A DNA stretch of 64,000 nt from assembly GCF_035751725.1 (NCBI RefSeq), contig NZ_CP142104.1, forward strand, positions 3,906,001-3,970,000, written 5' to 3'. Position numbers and translations under genes: made by a program. Below the pieces are notes generated by a model. The model was not told where the DNA came from, ran no database searches, and was given only the letters and a program-made list of their open reading frames with translations. This document shows positions 1 through 10,472 of the stretch, one piece after another. Source of the DNA: Pseudomonas frederiksbergensis. Its GTDB lineage: Bacteria > Pseudomonadota > Gammaproteobacteria > Pseudomonadales > Pseudomonadaceae. Each line of letters begins with the position of its first letter. Within the stretch, counting starts at the first letter, position 1.

Positions 1-907
1 GGTTGCTCGCGGCCTGCTGCAAGGTGGAAGTTATGAATGGCGCCGACGGCTTGCTGCTGGTCGGTTTGTCTTCGCGCTTGACGATGCTGTAGCTCGAAGC
101 CTTGAGCTTCTCCAGCGCCGCCATGGCCTGGGCTTCGTTGAGCGGCTTGAAGGCTTCGCCTTTTTCGCGGGCCACTTCGAAGCGCACGGTTGCGCCCTTG
201 GCGGTGCCGAGATCAGCGTGGACTTCCCAATACTCCTCGGGAATGAACGCGCGGATTTCCCGCTCGCGCTCCACCACCAGCTTCACCGCGACCGATTGCA
301 CACGACCAGCCGACAGGCCGCGAGCGATCTTGGCCCACAACAAGGGCGAGACCATGTAGCCCACGACGCGGTCAAGGAAACGACGGGCCTGTTGAGCGTT
401 GACCCGATCGATGTCCAGCTCCCCCGGTTGGGAGAAGGCTTCCTGGATGGCCTTCTTGGTGATCTCGTTGAACACCACGCGCTTGTAGCGGCTGTCATCC
501 CCACCAATGGCTTCGCGCAGGTGCCAGGCAATGGCTTCCCCTTCGCGGTCCAAGTCCGTCGCGAGATAGATGGTGTCGGCGTCCTTGGCGAGCCGACGCA
601 GTTCTTCGATGACCTTTTCCTTGCCTGGGAGGATCTCGTACTTGGCTTTCCAGCCGTGTTCCGGATCGACCCCCATGCGTGAGACCAGCTGCTTGCGCGC
701 CTTGTCCTTCGGCGACAGCGCCGGCGCTTCACCAGCGGCCGCCTTGCCGCGCTTGGCGGCTGGCTCCTTGCTGGCGCTAGCCGAACCGCTGGTGGGCAGG
801 TCTCGGATATGGCCGATACTCGACTTCACCACGTATTGGTTGCCCAGATACTTGTTGATGGTCTTGGCCTTAGCCGGGGATTCCACAATGACCAGCGATT
901 TGCCCAT
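1..907 (-). CDS. topA: DNA topoisomerase I, N-terminal part (partial)
   Basis: Type IA topoisomerase that relaxes negative supercoils. About 302 N-terminal residues are in the window and the rest runs off the left edge. The Toprim domain is clear: [14 protein letters not shown] near residue 4 carries the catalytic Glu, and [13 protein letters not shown] carries the metal-binding DxDxE motif. This is followed by the start of the strand-passage domain ([20 protein letters not shown]). The active-site Tyr should lie just beyond the window. The ATG at 907 gives the expected MGKSLVIVE start. A Lys/Ala-rich insert after residue 35 is usual in Pseudomonas. A good sigma-70 promoter lies about 60 bp upstream. 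Confidence 0.97.
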   Translation of the reverse strand, partial: MGKSLVIVESPAKAKTINKYLGNQYVVKSSIGHIRDLPTSGSASASKEPAAKRGKAAAGEAPALSPKDKARKQLVSRMGVDPEHGWKAKYEILPGKEKVIEELRRLAKDADTIYLATDLDREGEAIAWHLREAIGGDDSRYKRVVFNEITKKAIQEAFSQPGELDIDRVNAQQARRFLDRVVGYMVSPLLWAKIARGLSAGRVQSVAVKLVVEREREIRAFIPEEYWEVHADLGTAKGATVRFEVAREKGEAFKPLNEAQAMAALEKLKASSYSIVKREDKPTSSKPSAPFITSTLQQAASN

Positions 908-968
908 GGATCAGAAAATTCCTGAGTTCTAAAAAGTGAAAGGCGGTTGGCGCCTGACGCGGCACCGC

Positions 969-997
969 TATATATAGTGGCTGCAAGGTGAGGTCAA
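969..997 (-). promoter_or_regulatory. sigma-70 promoter of topA
   Basis: On the minus strand, TTGACC (997-992) and TATATA (974-969) are separated by 17 bp, within the longer AT tract CTATATATAG. The start point would lie about 50-55 bp before the topA ATG. No other minus-strand gene lies between. This is read from sequence only. Confidence 0.6.
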
Positions 998-1022
998 GGG
1001 CGGGGTCGCCCTCGCACTGGCC

Positions 1023-1259
1023 TCAAGGCTTGGAAAAAACGCTCTCCTCGACCTGCACCAAAGCAAAGCGCGGCACTTGTTCACCGTCAACTTCGACAGA
1101 CTCCTGGAACATGCTCAATGGACGCACCCAAAAGCCGTAATCGCCATACAGGGCTTGGTAGAAGACTACTTCTTCCTCGGTTTCCGAATGCCGCGCAACA
1201 CTGAATACGCGGTACTGCGGACCTTTGTAATGTTGGTAGAGCCCAGGTTGTATCGGCAT
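1023..1259 (-). CDS. DUF1653 domain protein
   Basis: Small soluble protein of 78 residues made of a single DUF1653 domain (PGLYQHYKGPQYRV near the N-terminus, then WVRPLSMF). The molecular function of the family is unknown. The ATG at 1259 is preferred over an upstream TTG at 1277, because GAGGG lies at ribosome-binding distance only from the ATG. In P. aeruginosa a homologue occupies the same place between topA and the fad genes. It is probably a single-gene transcript. Confidence 0.85.
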   Translation of the reverse strand: MPIQPGLYQHYKGPQYRVFSVARHSETEEEVVFYQALYGDYGFWVRPLSMFQESVEVDGEQVPRFALVQVEESVFSKP

Positions 1260-1366
1260 GCATTGGCCCTCACTCAAATTTTATCAAAATAAAAACAAAA
1301 TCTTTTTTGCCAAACCCGAAAAACAAAAACCGGGGCACTTGGCCCCGGCTTCCATCAACGCAACGC

Positions 1367-2557
<1,191 letters not shown>

Positions 2558-2572
2558 CTAGTCGTTGGGCGC

Positions 2573-4720
2573 TTAACCGAAGAAGCTCTGGCCGTTCTTG
2601 GCCATCTCACGCAGCTTCGCGGTCGGGTGGTACAGCGCGCCCAGATCAGCGTACTGGTCAGCCAGGGCAACGAACTCGGCCACACCGATCGAATCGATGT
2701 AGCGCAGCGCACCGCCACGGAATGGAGGGAAACCGATGCCATAGACCAGACCCATGTCGGCTTCGGCGGCGGTTTCGACGATGCCGTCTTCCAGGCAACG
2801 CACGGTTTCCAGGCACAGCGGGATCATCATCCAGTTGATGATGTCCTCGTCGGTGACTTCGCGCTGCTCGTAGACGATCGGCTTGAGCACTTCCAGCACC
2901 GACGAATCGGCGACTTTCTTCTGCTTGCCGCGCTTGTCGGTCTCATAGGCATAGAAGCCCTTGCCGTTCTTCTGGCCCAGGCGCTTGGCTTCGTAGAGCA
3001 CGTCGACGGCCGAACGGCGGTCGTCCTTCATGCGGTCCGGGAAGCCTTCAGCCATGACGTCGCGACCGTGGTGGCCGGTGTCGATGCCGACCACGTCCAT
3101 CAGGTACGCCGGGCCCATCGGCCAGCCGAATTTCTCCATGATCTTGTCGATGCGCACGAAGTCCACACCGGCGCTGACCAGCTTGGCGAAACCGCCGAAA
3201 TACGGGAACAGCACGCGGTTGACCAGGAAACCCGGGCAGTCGTTGACGACAATCGGGTTCTTGCCCATTTTCTTGGCATAGGCCACGGTGGTGGCGATGG
3301 CCTGTTCGCTGGACTTCTCGCCACGGATGACTTCCACCAGCGGCATCATGTGCACCGGGTTGAAGAAGTGCATGCCGACGAAGTTTTCCGGACGCTTGAG
3401 AGCCTTGGCCAACAGTGAAATGGAAATGGTCGAGGTGTTCGAGGCGAGGATGGTGTCCTCTTTGACCTTGTCTTCGACTTCAGCCAGTACCGCCTGCTTG
3501 ACCTTCGGGTTCTCGACGACCGCTTCGACCACCAGGTCGACATGGCCGAAATCGCCGTAGGACAGGGTCGGACGAATGCCGTTGAGCACTTCAGCCATCT
3601 TCGCGGCGGTCATGCGACCTTTGTCGACGCGACCGACCAGCAGCTTGGCGGCTTCGGCCAGGCCCTGCTCGATCCCGTGCTCGTTGATGTCTTTCATCAG
3701 GATCGGCGTGCCCTTGGACGCCGACTGATAGGCGATACCGCCACCCATGATGCCGGCGCCGAGTACAGCGGCCTGCTTCACGTCACGGGCGATTTCGTCA
3801 TAAGCCTTGGCCTTCTTCTTCAGCTCCTGGTCGTTGAGGAACAGACCGATCAGGCTCTGCGCAGCCGAAGTCTTGGCCAGCTTGACGAAACCGGCGGCTT
3901 CGACTTCCAGGGCCTTGTCGCGACCGAAGTTCGCAGCCTTCTGGATCGTCTTGATCGCTTCGACCGGCGCCGGGTAGTTCGGGCCCGCCTGGCCGGCCAC
4001 GAAACCCTTGGCGGTTTCGAACGCCATCATTTGTTCGATGGCATTGAGCTTGAGTTTTTCCAGCTTCGGCTGACGCTTTGCCTTGTAGTCGAACTCACCG
4101 CTGATTGCGCGCTTGACGGTTTCAAGGGCCGCTTCCTGGAGCTTGCCAGGTTCGACCACCGCGTCCACGGCGCCCACTTTCAGCGCGTCTTCGGCGCGGT
4201 TTTCCTTGCCGGCGGCAATCCACTCGATGGCATTGTCGGCACCGATCAGGCGTGGCAGGCGCACGGTACCACCGAAGCCCGGGTAGATGCCCAGCTTGAC
4301 TTCCGGCAGGCCGATCTTGGCCGCGGTGGACATGACGCGGTAATCCGCCGCCAGGCACATTTCCAGGCCACCACCCAGGGCGATGCCGTTGATGGCTGCG
4401 ACGGTGGGTACGTTGAGGTCTTCGAAGTCGCTGAAGATACGGTTCGCTTCGAGGTTGCCAGCGATCAGTTCGGCATCGGGCAGCTTGAAGTTGTCGACGA
4501 ATTCGGTGATGTCGGCGCCGACGATGAACACGTCCTTGCCACTGCTGACGATCACACCCTTGATCGAAGCATCTGCCTTGATAGTGTCCACAGCCTGACG
4601 CAATTCATTCAGGGTAAGACGGTTGAACTTGTTGACGGACTCACCCTTGAGGTCGAATTTCAGTTCGACGATGCCACTTTCAAGAGCCTTAACCGTGATG
4701 GCTTTACCTTCGTAAATCAT
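2573..4720 (-). CDS. fadB: Multifunctional fatty acid oxidation complex, alpha subunit
   Basis: Protein of 715 residues with an N-terminal enoyl-CoA hydratase/isomerase domain ([20 protein letters not shown] near residue 110, then [14 protein letters not shown]). The 3-hydroxyacyl-CoA dehydrogenase follows: a Rossmann motif [16 protein letters not shown] near residue 320, and the C-terminal helices with [14 protein letters not shown]. It carries out hydration and dehydrogenation of acyl-CoA. The ATG at 4720 sits behind GGAGATCAG; the TTG one codon earlier is less likely. First gene of fadBA. A PsrA-type operator lies about 230 bp upstream. Confidence 0.97.
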   Translation of the reverse strand: MIYEGKAITVKALESGIVELKFDLKGESVNKFNRLTLNELRQAVDTIKADASIKGVIVSSGKDVFIVGADITEFVDNFKLPDAELIAGNLEANRIFSDFEDLNVPTVAAINGIALGGGLEMCLAADYRVMSTAAKIGLPEVKLGIYPGFGGTVRLPRLIGADNAIEWIAAGKENRAEDALKVGAVDAVVEPGKLQEAALETVKRAISGEFDYKAKRQPKLEKLKLNAIEQMMAFETAKGFVAGQAGPNYPAPVEAIKTIQKAANFGRDKALEVEAAGFVKLAKTSAAQSLIGLFLNDQELKKKAKAYDEIARDVKQAAVLGAGIMGGGIAYQSASKGTPILMKDINEHGIEQGLAEAAKLLVGRVDKGRMTAAKMAEVLNGIRPTLSYGDFGHVDLVVEAVVENPKVKQAVLAEVEDKVKEDTILASNTSTISISLLAKALKRPENFVGMHFFNPVHMMPLVEVIRGEKSSEQAIATTVAYAKKMGKNPIVVNDCPGFLVNRVLFPYFGGFAKLVSAGVDFVRIDKIMEKFGWPMGPAYLMDVVGIDTGHHGRDVMAEGFPDRMKDDRRSAVDVLYEAKRLGQKNGKGFYAYETDKRGKQKKVADSSVLEVLKPIVYEQREVTDEDIINWMMIPLCLETVRCLEDGIVETAAEADMGLVYGIGFPPFRGGALRYIDSIGVAEFVALADQYADLGALYHPTAKLREMAKNGQSFFG

Positions 4721-4868
4721 CAACTGATCTCCACGATATGGAAGCTGAACAGTACACGTTGGACGCTGGCCCCTGGCTCGGCACGGACATTACCGCCGAT
4801 GCTACGCCAATCCGCCAGACACACCCGTCAACGCGATAGTCGGGTTCTGTAGGAACGTTCTGAAAATA

Positions 4869-4895
4869 CAAACGCTCAATTCATACGCCCGTTTG
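4869..4895. promoter_or_regulatory. Spaced inverted repeat CAAACG...CGTTTG upstream of fadB
   Basis: CAAACG (4869-4874) and CGTTTG (4890-4895) are inverted with a 15-bp spacer. The halves have the same GTTTG core as PsrA sites, but the spacing is much wider than the known motif. It may be a secondary site or chance. Confidence 0.3.
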
Positions 4896-4944
4896 ATTTG
4901 GGTACGTCACCTTCACGGAATTTCCGACAATTGTCAATCGCCCT

Positions 4945-4957
4945 AAACAAGCGTTTG
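4945..4957. promoter_or_regulatory. PsrA-like operator (AAAC-N4-GTTTG) upstream of fadBA
   Basis: AAAC (4945-4948), four bases, then GTTTG (4953-4957). This fits the published PsrA consensus (G/C)AAAC-N2-4-GTTTG(G/C) except for the first flanking base. PsrA is the fatty-acid-responsive TetR-type repressor of beta-oxidation genes in Pseudomonas. The site lies between the fadB start and any upstream gene, and immediately before a TTGACA on the fadB strand. Confidence 0.5.
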
Positions 4958-5118
4958 AACGGGACTCCGCAGTCATTTCCGTACCGCATGGATCAGCAAC
5001 ACGGAGCCGGATGAGCAACCATTCATAGAATCAATAATTAGAAAAGTCGCCCTAATTCCAACCGCAACGGATTCAACCGACTACGCTGGTGACAACACAT
5101 TTGAGTTCTATACGCGAA

Positions 5119-5200
5119 GGTCGTTTCGAATGAACGACCAGAAGAAAACGCTTACCGGCCTGCCTGGCCACCCAGCCCGATGTATCTGTCGGGCTTTTTT
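5119..5200 (+). ncRNA. Candidate small RNA between fadB and the next gene
   Basis: Plus-strand segment with stacked secondary structure and no protein gene. A perfect 7-bp hairpin GGTCGTT (5119-5125)/AACGACC (5133-5139) is followed by an A-rich linker, a small GGCC/GGCC stem (5157-5169) and an intrinsic terminator (5174-5200). Flanking genes both run on the minus strand, so this terminator ends no known transcript. A possible -10 (TATACG, 5109-5114) lies just upstream, with only a poor -35. I do not recognise the RNA; the 5' end is a guess. Confidence 0.4.
5174..5200 (+). terminator. Intrinsic terminator of the candidate small RNA
   Basis: AGCCCGA (5174-5180) pairs with TCGGGCT (5189-5195) and is followed by a run of T. 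The opposite strand has no T run after the stem, so it acts on the plus strand only. Confidence 0.7.
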
Positions 5201-5205
5201 ACGCG

Positions 5206-5643
5206 TCAGGCCAGCGCCTTGAGCACAGCAGAAATGTCCTGCAAGACACTGGCTTCGCCTTTTTCCCCCCAGTACAACGCGATCATCTGCCGGTCGGCCT
5301 CGACCTTGTAGACATTATCCGGCAACGTCCGGAAATGATTGAGCAACGATTCATCCCGGCAGGTTTCCTGCCATTGATTCACCCACACGCCAGGCGCCTT
5401 TTGCCAATAACTCCAAACGGCCGGCCGGCTGCCACGCCGGGCTCGGTGGTATTGCGCACATGGGTTTGGAGGCTGCTGGAGAAGCCAGTGCGGCCAGTCC
5501 TGTGGGGTCAGCTGCATGGCCAGCCCGAGGCGTCGCGCCTCCATGCGAAGGGCCATGCGCCCGCTCTGGGAACGGGACGGCCGCAACCATGCCAGGGGGC
5601 TTAATACCACCAGCAGGATTGACACCACTATCCAGACCGTCAT
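5206..5643 (-). CDS. Hypothetical protein with one N-terminal membrane helix
   Basis: Protein of 145 residues. A hydrophobic segment (WIVVSILLVVLSPLAWL) at residues 3-19 is probably an uncleaved anchor or a signal sequence. The remainder is soluble with many Trp residues and contains no motif I know. The start at 5643 has GGGAG eight bases upstream, whereas the in-frame start at 5673 lacks one. A small conserved gene of this type lies between fadB and uspA in P. aeruginosa (PA3015 position). Function unknown. Confidence 0.75.
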   Translation of the reverse strand: MTVWIVVSILLVVLSPLAWLRPSRSQSGRMALRMEARRLGLAMQLTPQDWPHWLLQQPPNPCAQYHRARRGSRPAVWSYWQKAPGVWVNQWQETCRDESLLNHFRTLPDNVYKVEADRQMIALYWGEKGEASVLQDISAVLKALA

Positions 5644-5745
5644 ATCTGTACTCCCGAATTCTGATGAGCCCATTGAGCTGCGTCGCCATCAATGCGCTTG
5701 AAACCAGCCATACTTACCGTATCGCCATTCTCTGGAGTGCTTTTC

Positions 5746-6186
5746 ATGTACTACGAACACATCCTGGTCGCCGTCGACCTTACTGAAGAATGCGATCCCG
5801 TCGTCAAGCGCGCCCTCGCCCTGTGCGAAGGCCGGGAAAACAAACTGTCGCTGGTGCACATCGTCGAACCGATGGCCATGGCCTTCGGCGGTGACGTTCC
5901 GATGGATCTTTCCCAGCTCCAACAGCAGCAGTTCGACCAGGCCAAGGAACGCCTTGACCGACTGATAGTGAAATACCCCGCCCTGAAAAAGGAAAATAGC
6001 CACCTGACCTACGGCCAGCCGCGCCAGGAAATCCATCACCTGGCCAAGGAGCAAGGCTGCGACCTGATCGTGGTCGGCAGTCATGGCCGTCATGGTTTGG
6101 CGCTGTTGCTGGGCTCCACGGCCAACGACGTGCTACATGGTGCGCCTTGCGATGTGCTGGCGGTGCACCTGGTCAAGCGCACCTGA
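5746..6186 (+). CDS. Universal stress protein UspA family
   Basis: Single-domain Usp of 146 residues. The N-terminus HILVAVDLTEECDPVV provides the nucleotide-binding Asp. The C-terminal VVGSHGRHGLALLLGST is the G-x2-G-x9-G-S/T ATP-binding loop, so it should be an ATP-binding Usp. The start at 5746 has GGAG nine bases before; the longer frame from 5692 has no ribosome site. It stands alone and ends in a strong terminator. P. aeruginosa has a Usp gene in the same position. Confidence 0.92.
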   Translation: MYYEHILVAVDLTEECDPVVKRALALCEGRENKLSLVHIVEPMAMAFGGDVPMDLSQLQQQQFDQAKERLDRLIVKYPALKKENSHLTYGQPRQEIHHLAKEQGCDLIVVGSHGRHGLALLLGSTANDVLHGAPCDVLAVHLVKRT

Positions 6187-6230
6187 CCCCTGAACTTGCT
6201 CGCTCCCACAAGCGATGACATTTTCAACTG

Positions 6231-6268
6231 AAAATCCCGGCGTTCATTGCTGAACACCGGGATTTTTT
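6231..6268. terminator. Bidirectional terminator between uspA and uup
   Basis: AAAATCCCGGCGTTCA and TGAACACCGGGATTTTT form a long stem around TTGC. T runs on both strands serve the convergent uspA and uup transcripts. Confidence 0.85.
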
Positions 6269-6279
6269 AGCTCAACGGA

Positions 6280-8199
6280 TCAAGCGTCCAACTCAGCCCA
6301 ACGCTCGACCAGTGCATCCAGCTCGGCCTGCAGTTGCTCCAGATGCGCGATCACCTTGGCGGTTTCAGCCGCAGGACGCTGGTAGAAGCCGGGATCGGCC
6401 ATCTCTGCTTCCACCGCGGCGATCTGCTGCTCTTTCGCTTCGATATCGCCTGGCAGGGCTTCGAGCTCACGCTGCAGTTTGTAGCTGAGTTTTTTCTTCG
6501 CTGGGGCCGGTGCAGCAGCGGTGGCAACCGGCGCGGGCTCGGCCTTGACCACCGCCGAATTGAGGTCGGCCTTGCCAGACTTGCTCTCGGTCACGCCCAA
6601 CAGGCGCGGCGAGCCGCCCTGGCGCAGCCAATCCTGGTACCCACCGACGTATTCGCGCACCAAGCCTTCGCCTTCGAATACCAAGGTGCTGGTGACCACG
6701 TTGTCGAGAAATGCCCGGTCGTGGCTGACCATCAGCACGGTGCCATTGAACGTCAATAACACTTCTTCCAGCAGCTCGAGGGTCTCCACGTCCAGGTCGT
6801 TGGTCGGTTCGTCGAGCACCAGCAGGTTCGCCGGCTTGCTGAACAGCTTGGCCAGCAGCAGGCGTGCGCGCTCACCACCCGACAGCGCCTTCACCGGTGT
6901 ACGGGCGCGCTGCGGGCTGAACAGGAAATCGCCGAGGTAGCTCAATACGTGGCGGCTCTGGCCATCGATCTCGATGAAGTCGCGACCTTCGGCCACGTTG
7001 TCGATCACGGTCTTTTCCAAGTCCAGCTGATGGCGCAACTGGTCGAAGTAGGCGACATCGATCTTCGTCCCCTCTTCCACCTTGCCGCTGGTCGGCACCA
7101 GCCCGCCAAGCATCAGCTTGAGCAAGGTCGTCTTGCCGGTACCGTTCGCGCCGAGCAGGCCGATCCGGTCGCCGCGCTGCAGGACCATGGAGAAATCCTT
7201 GATCAGAAACGGCCCGCCCGGGTGAGCGAAGCTGACGTTTTCCAGCACCATGACCTGCTTACCGGATTTATCTGCCGTTTCCAACTGAATATTGGCCTTG
7301 CCGGTGCGCTCGCGGCGTTCGCTGCGCTCGACGCGCAGGGCCTTGAGGGCGCGCACGCGGCCTTCGTTACGGGTACGTCGGGCCTTGATGCCCTGGCGGA
7401 TCCAGACTTCTTCCTGGGCCAGGCGCTTGTCGAACAAGGCGTTCGCGGTTTCTTCCGCCGCCAGCACCGCTTCCTTGTGCACCAGGAAGCTGGCGTAGTC
7501 GCCGTTCCAGTCGATCAAGCCGCCGCGATCCAGTTCGAGGATGCGGGTTGCCAGGTTCTGCAGGAAGGAACGGTCGTGGGTGATGAACAGCACTGCCCCT
7601 TGGAAATCCTTCAGCGCTTCCTCAAGCCATGCAATGGCGCCGATATCCAGGTGGTTGGTGGGTTCGTCGAGCAGCAGGAGGTCAGGCTCGGACACCAGGG
7701 CCTGGGCCAGCAGGACACGGCGACGCCAACCGCCGGACAGTTCGGCCAAGGTCTTGTCGGCCGGGAGCTGCAGGCGGCTCAAGGTGCTGTCGACCAACTG
7801 CTGCAAGCGCCAGCCGTCGCGGGCCTCGAGGTCGTGCTGCACATGCATCAGTTTGTCGAGGTCGGCATCGGTGACGATGTTCTGGCTCAGGTGGTGGTAT
7901 TCGGCCAACAGCGCGCCGACACCGTCCAGGCCTTCGGCAACCACGTCGAACACGGTCCGCTCGTCGGCCACCGGCAATTCCTGGGGCAATTCGCCGATCT
8001 TCAGGCCTGGCGCACGCCAGACCGAGCCGTCGTCAGGCTTCTGGTCGCCCTTGACCAGCTTCATCATGCTGGACTTGCCAGTGCCGTTGCGGCCGATGAT
8101 GCACACCCGCTCTCCACGGGCGATCTGCCAGGACACCTTGTCCAACAACGGCATCGCGCCGAAAGCAAGGGACACATCGCTGAATTTGAGCAGGGTCAT
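6280..8199 (-). CDS. uup: ABC-F family ATPase, Uup type
   Basis: Cytosolic protein of 639 residues with two ATPase domains and no membrane part. The first half has Walker A GRNGTGKSS, signature LSGGWRRRVL and LLLLDEPTNHLDI. The second has GANGTGKTT, LSGGERARLLLAKL and LVLDEPTNDLD. The C-terminal 100 residues hold an Ala/Pro linker and a coiled coil, the DNA-binding tail of Uup-type proteins. ABC-F proteins act on the ribosome; Uup is linked to transposon excision and replication intermediates in E. coli. The start at 8199 follows GGAG. It is divergent from slt. Confidence 0.93.
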   Translation of the reverse strand: MTLLKFSDVSLAFGAMPLLDKVSWQIARGERVCIIGRNGTGKSSMMKLVKGDQKPDDGSVWRAPGLKIGELPQELPVADERTVFDVVAEGLDGVGALLAEYHHLSQNIVTDADLDKLMHVQHDLEARDGWRLQQLVDSTLSRLQLPADKTLAELSGGWRRRVLLAQALVSEPDLLLLDEPTNHLDIGAIAWLEEALKDFQGAVLFITHDRSFLQNLATRILELDRGGLIDWNGDYASFLVHKEAVLAAEETANALFDKRLAQEEVWIRQGIKARRTRNEGRVRALKALRVERSERRERTGKANIQLETADKSGKQVMVLENVSFAHPGGPFLIKDFSMVLQRGDRIGLLGANGTGKTTLLKLMLGGLVPTSGKVEEGTKIDVAYFDQLRHQLDLEKTVIDNVAEGRDFIEIDGQSRHVLSYLGDFLFSPQRARTPVKALSGGERARLLLAKLFSKPANLLVLDEPTNDLDVETLELLEEVLLTFNGTVLMVSHDRAFLDNVVTSTLVFEGEGLVREYVGGYQDWLRQGGSPRLLGVTESKSGKADLNSAVVKAEPAPVATAAAPAPAKKKLSYKLQRELEALPGDIEAKEQQIAAVEAEMADPGFYQRPAAETAKVIAHLEQLQAELDALVERWAELDA

Positions 8200-8279
8200 G
8201 AGCTTCTCCAAAAACCGGGCGCGCATTCTACCTGAGAAGAGCCCTCAAGGGTCCGCCAATTTCGTCGTCGAAGCACTCT

Positions 8280-8305
8280 GCACAACAAATGTTGCGAAGT
8301 TGTGC
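8280..8305. promoter_or_regulatory. Inverted repeat in the divergent uup-slt spacer
   Basis: GCACAAC (8280-8286) and GTTGTGC (8299-8305) form a perfect 7-bp dyad with a 12-bp spacer, between the two divergent starts. It could be an operator. I cannot name a regulator. Confidence 0.3.
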
Positions 8306-8413
8306 CAACGGCCCTGCAAAGCTTTCGCCGGTTGCTGGCAAAAGGCTAAGCTACAAGCAAGTTACCCTGGGTTATTCCTTGGGCTTGTCATGTTTTTTCT
8401 GCCCGGACGTATC

Positions 8414-10342
8414 ATGCGCAGTCGCCTTTTCAGTGTTCTATCTTGTTTGTTTGTGTGTGCCACTGCCGTTCAAACCGCCCAGGCGGTGGACATTTCCACC
8501 CAGCGCCAATATTACGACGAGGCCAAGCGCGCCCTGGCGAAAGGCGATTCCGGCCCCTACTTTCGCTACAGCCAGGCCCTGCGTGATTATCCGCTGGAAC
8601 CGTACCTGGCCTATGATGAACTGACCGCGCGACTCAAAAGCGCGAGCAACGCCGAGATCGAAAAATTCCTCGCCGAGCATGGCGACCTGCCCCAGGCCAA
8701 CTGGATGAAGCTGCGCTGGTTGCGCTGGCTGGCCGAGCGTGGTGACTGGGCGACCTTCGTCAAGTACTACGATCCCAAGCTCAACTTCACCGAACTGGAT
8801 TGCCTCAACGCTCAATATCAGCTCAGCCACGGCCTGAAGGCCGAAGGCTACGCCAATGCCGAAAAGCTCTGGCTCACCGGCAAATCCCAGCCGGCGGCCT
8901 GCGACGCGTTGTTTGGCATGTGGGCGACGCAGGGGCAGTTGACTGAGCAGAAACGCTGGGAGCGCGCCAAACTGGGGGCCCAGGCACGCAATTATCCACT
9001 GGCCAACAGCTTGGTCAGCGGCCTGACCACCCTCGCCGCCCGGGGCAAGTTGTTGGTCGATGTCGCGCAAAAGCCCGAACTGCTCAACCAGCCTTCACGC
9101 TTCACCCCCGCCGACGAGCCGATGTCCGACATCGTCAGCCTCGGCCTGCGCCGCCTGGCCCGCCAGGATCCGGAGAAAGCCATGGCATTGCTGGACGGCT
9201 ATGCCAGCACCATGCATTTTTCCCGGGACGAAAAAGTCGCCATTGCCCGGGAAATCGGCCTGACCTTGGCCAAGCGCTTCGACAGCCGCGCCCTGGATGT
9301 CATGACCAAGTATGACCCTGAACTGCGGGACGACACCGTATCGGAATGGCGCTTGCGGCTACTTTTGCGCCTGGCCCGCTGGGACGACGCCTACCAACTG
9401 ACCCGGCGCTTGCCGGAATCGCTGGCCAGCACCAATCGCTGGCGCTACTGGCAGGCCCGCAGCCTGGAACTTGCGCAGCCGCAGAACCCTGAAGCACTGA
9501 CGCTGTACAAGCATCTGGCTCGCGAGCGTGATTTTTACGGCTTCCTGGCTGCCGACCGTTCCCAGTCACCCTATTCGCTGATCAACAAGCCGCTGCCCAT
9601 GAGCCAGGCGCTGATCAACAAAGTACGCAACACCCCGGGCATACGCCGGGCGCTGGAGTTCCATGCCCGCGGTCAAATCGTCGATGGGCGACGCGAGTGG
9701 TATCACGTCAGCCGCCATTTCAACCGGGACGAAATGGTTGCCCAGGCGAAACTGGCCTACGACCTGAAATGGTATTTCCCGGCCATTCGCACCATCAGCC
9801 AGGCCAAGTACTGGGATGACCTGGACATCCGCTTCCCGATGGCCCACCGCGACACCTTGGTGCGCGAAGCCAAGGTCCGCGGCTTGCATCCAAGCTGGGC
9901 GTTTGCCATTACCCGGCAGGAAAGTGCTTTCATGGACGACGCCCGCTCCGGTGTCGGCGCCAGCGGCCTCATGCAACTGATGCCAGCCACTGCCAAGGAA
10001 ACCGCACGCAAGTTCAGCATTCCCCTGGCATCGCCACAGCAAGTGTTCAACCCGGACAAGAATATCCAGCTGGGCGCGGCCTACCTGAGCCAGGTCCACA
10101 GCCAGTTCAACGGCAACCGCGTCCTTGCCTCCGCCGCCTACAACGCCGGCCCCGGCCGCGTTCGCCAATGGCTGCGCGGCGCTGATCACCTGAGCTTCGA
10201 CGTTTGGGTCGAAAGCATCCCCTTCGACGAAACCCGCCAATACGTGCAGAACGTGTTGTCCTATTCGGTGATCTACGGCCAGAAACTCAACTCGCCGCAA
10301 CCGCTGGTGGACTGGCATGAGCGGTATTTTGATGATCAGTGA
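8414..10342 (+). CDS. slt: Soluble lytic murein transglycosylase
   Basis: Periplasmic enzyme of 642 residues that cleaves peptidoglycan to anhydromuropeptides. A signal peptide (RLFSVLSCLFVCATAVQTAQA) is followed by the long superhelical U/L domain and a C-terminal goose-lysozyme-like fold. The catalytic Glu is in ITRQESAF near residue 503, with GLMQLMPATA and AYNAGPGRVRQW following. This matches the Slt70 family in length and order. The start at 8414 gives a normal signal peptide; an ATG at 8390 is in frame, and neither has a strong ribosome site. Confidence 0.95.
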   Translation: MRSRLFSVLSCLFVCATAVQTAQAVDISTQRQYYDEAKRALAKGDSGPYFRYSQALRDYPLEPYLAYDELTARLKSASNAEIEKFLAEHGDLPQANWMKLRWLRWLAERGDWATFVKYYDPKLNFTELDCLNAQYQLSHGLKAEGYANAEKLWLTGKSQPAACDALFGMWATQGQLTEQKRWERAKLGAQARNYPLANSLVSGLTTLAARGKLLVDVAQKPELLNQPSRFTPADEPMSDIVSLGLRRLARQDPEKAMALLDGYASTMHFSRDEKVAIAREIGLTLAKRFDSRALDVMTKYDPELRDDTVSEWRLRLLLRLARWDDAYQLTRRLPESLASTNRWRYWQARSLELAQPQNPEALTLYKHLARERDFYGFLAADRSQSPYSLINKPLPMSQALINKVRNTPGIRRALEFHARGQIVDGRREWYHVSRHFNRDEMVAQAKLAYDLKWYFPAIRTISQAKYWDDLDIRFPMAHRDTLVREAKVRGLHPSWAFAITRQESAFMDDARSGVGASGLMQLMPATAKETARKFSIPLASPQQVFNPDKNIQLGAAYLSQVHSQFNGNRVLASAAYNAGPGRVRQWLRGADHLSFDVWVESIPFDETRQYVQNVLSYSVIYGQKLNSPQPLVDWHERYFDDQ

Positions 10343-10371
10343 GTGTTAGCGGAAGCTGTACCGGACAAGAG

Positions 10372-10406
10372 AAAATGCCCGCGCCTTTCGACGCGGGCAT
10401 TTTTTT
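10372..10406. terminator. Terminator after slt
   Basis: AAAATGCCCGCG and CGCGGGCATTTTTTT form a GC-rich stem with T runs on both strands. It lies between the convergent slt and ABC exporter genes. Confidence 0.85.
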
Positions 10407-10472
10407 GGTCGGCTACTTGGTCGGTCGCTCCCGCATTGGGTTTCGGCTCGTCAGGATTTCAGCACGTCCGGC

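Larger units (their letters stand above)
4721..5118. other. Gene-free upstream region of fadB
   Basis: About 400 bp without a credible protein gene. It holds the putative fadB control sites listed separately (an inverted repeat and a PsrA-like box). Its right part precedes the candidate small RNA. On the minus strand TTGACA (4937-4932) sits just downstream of the PsrA-like box, but I see no good -10 at the right distance. TATACG (5109-5114, plus strand) could be the -10 of the small RNA. Confidence 0.5.
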
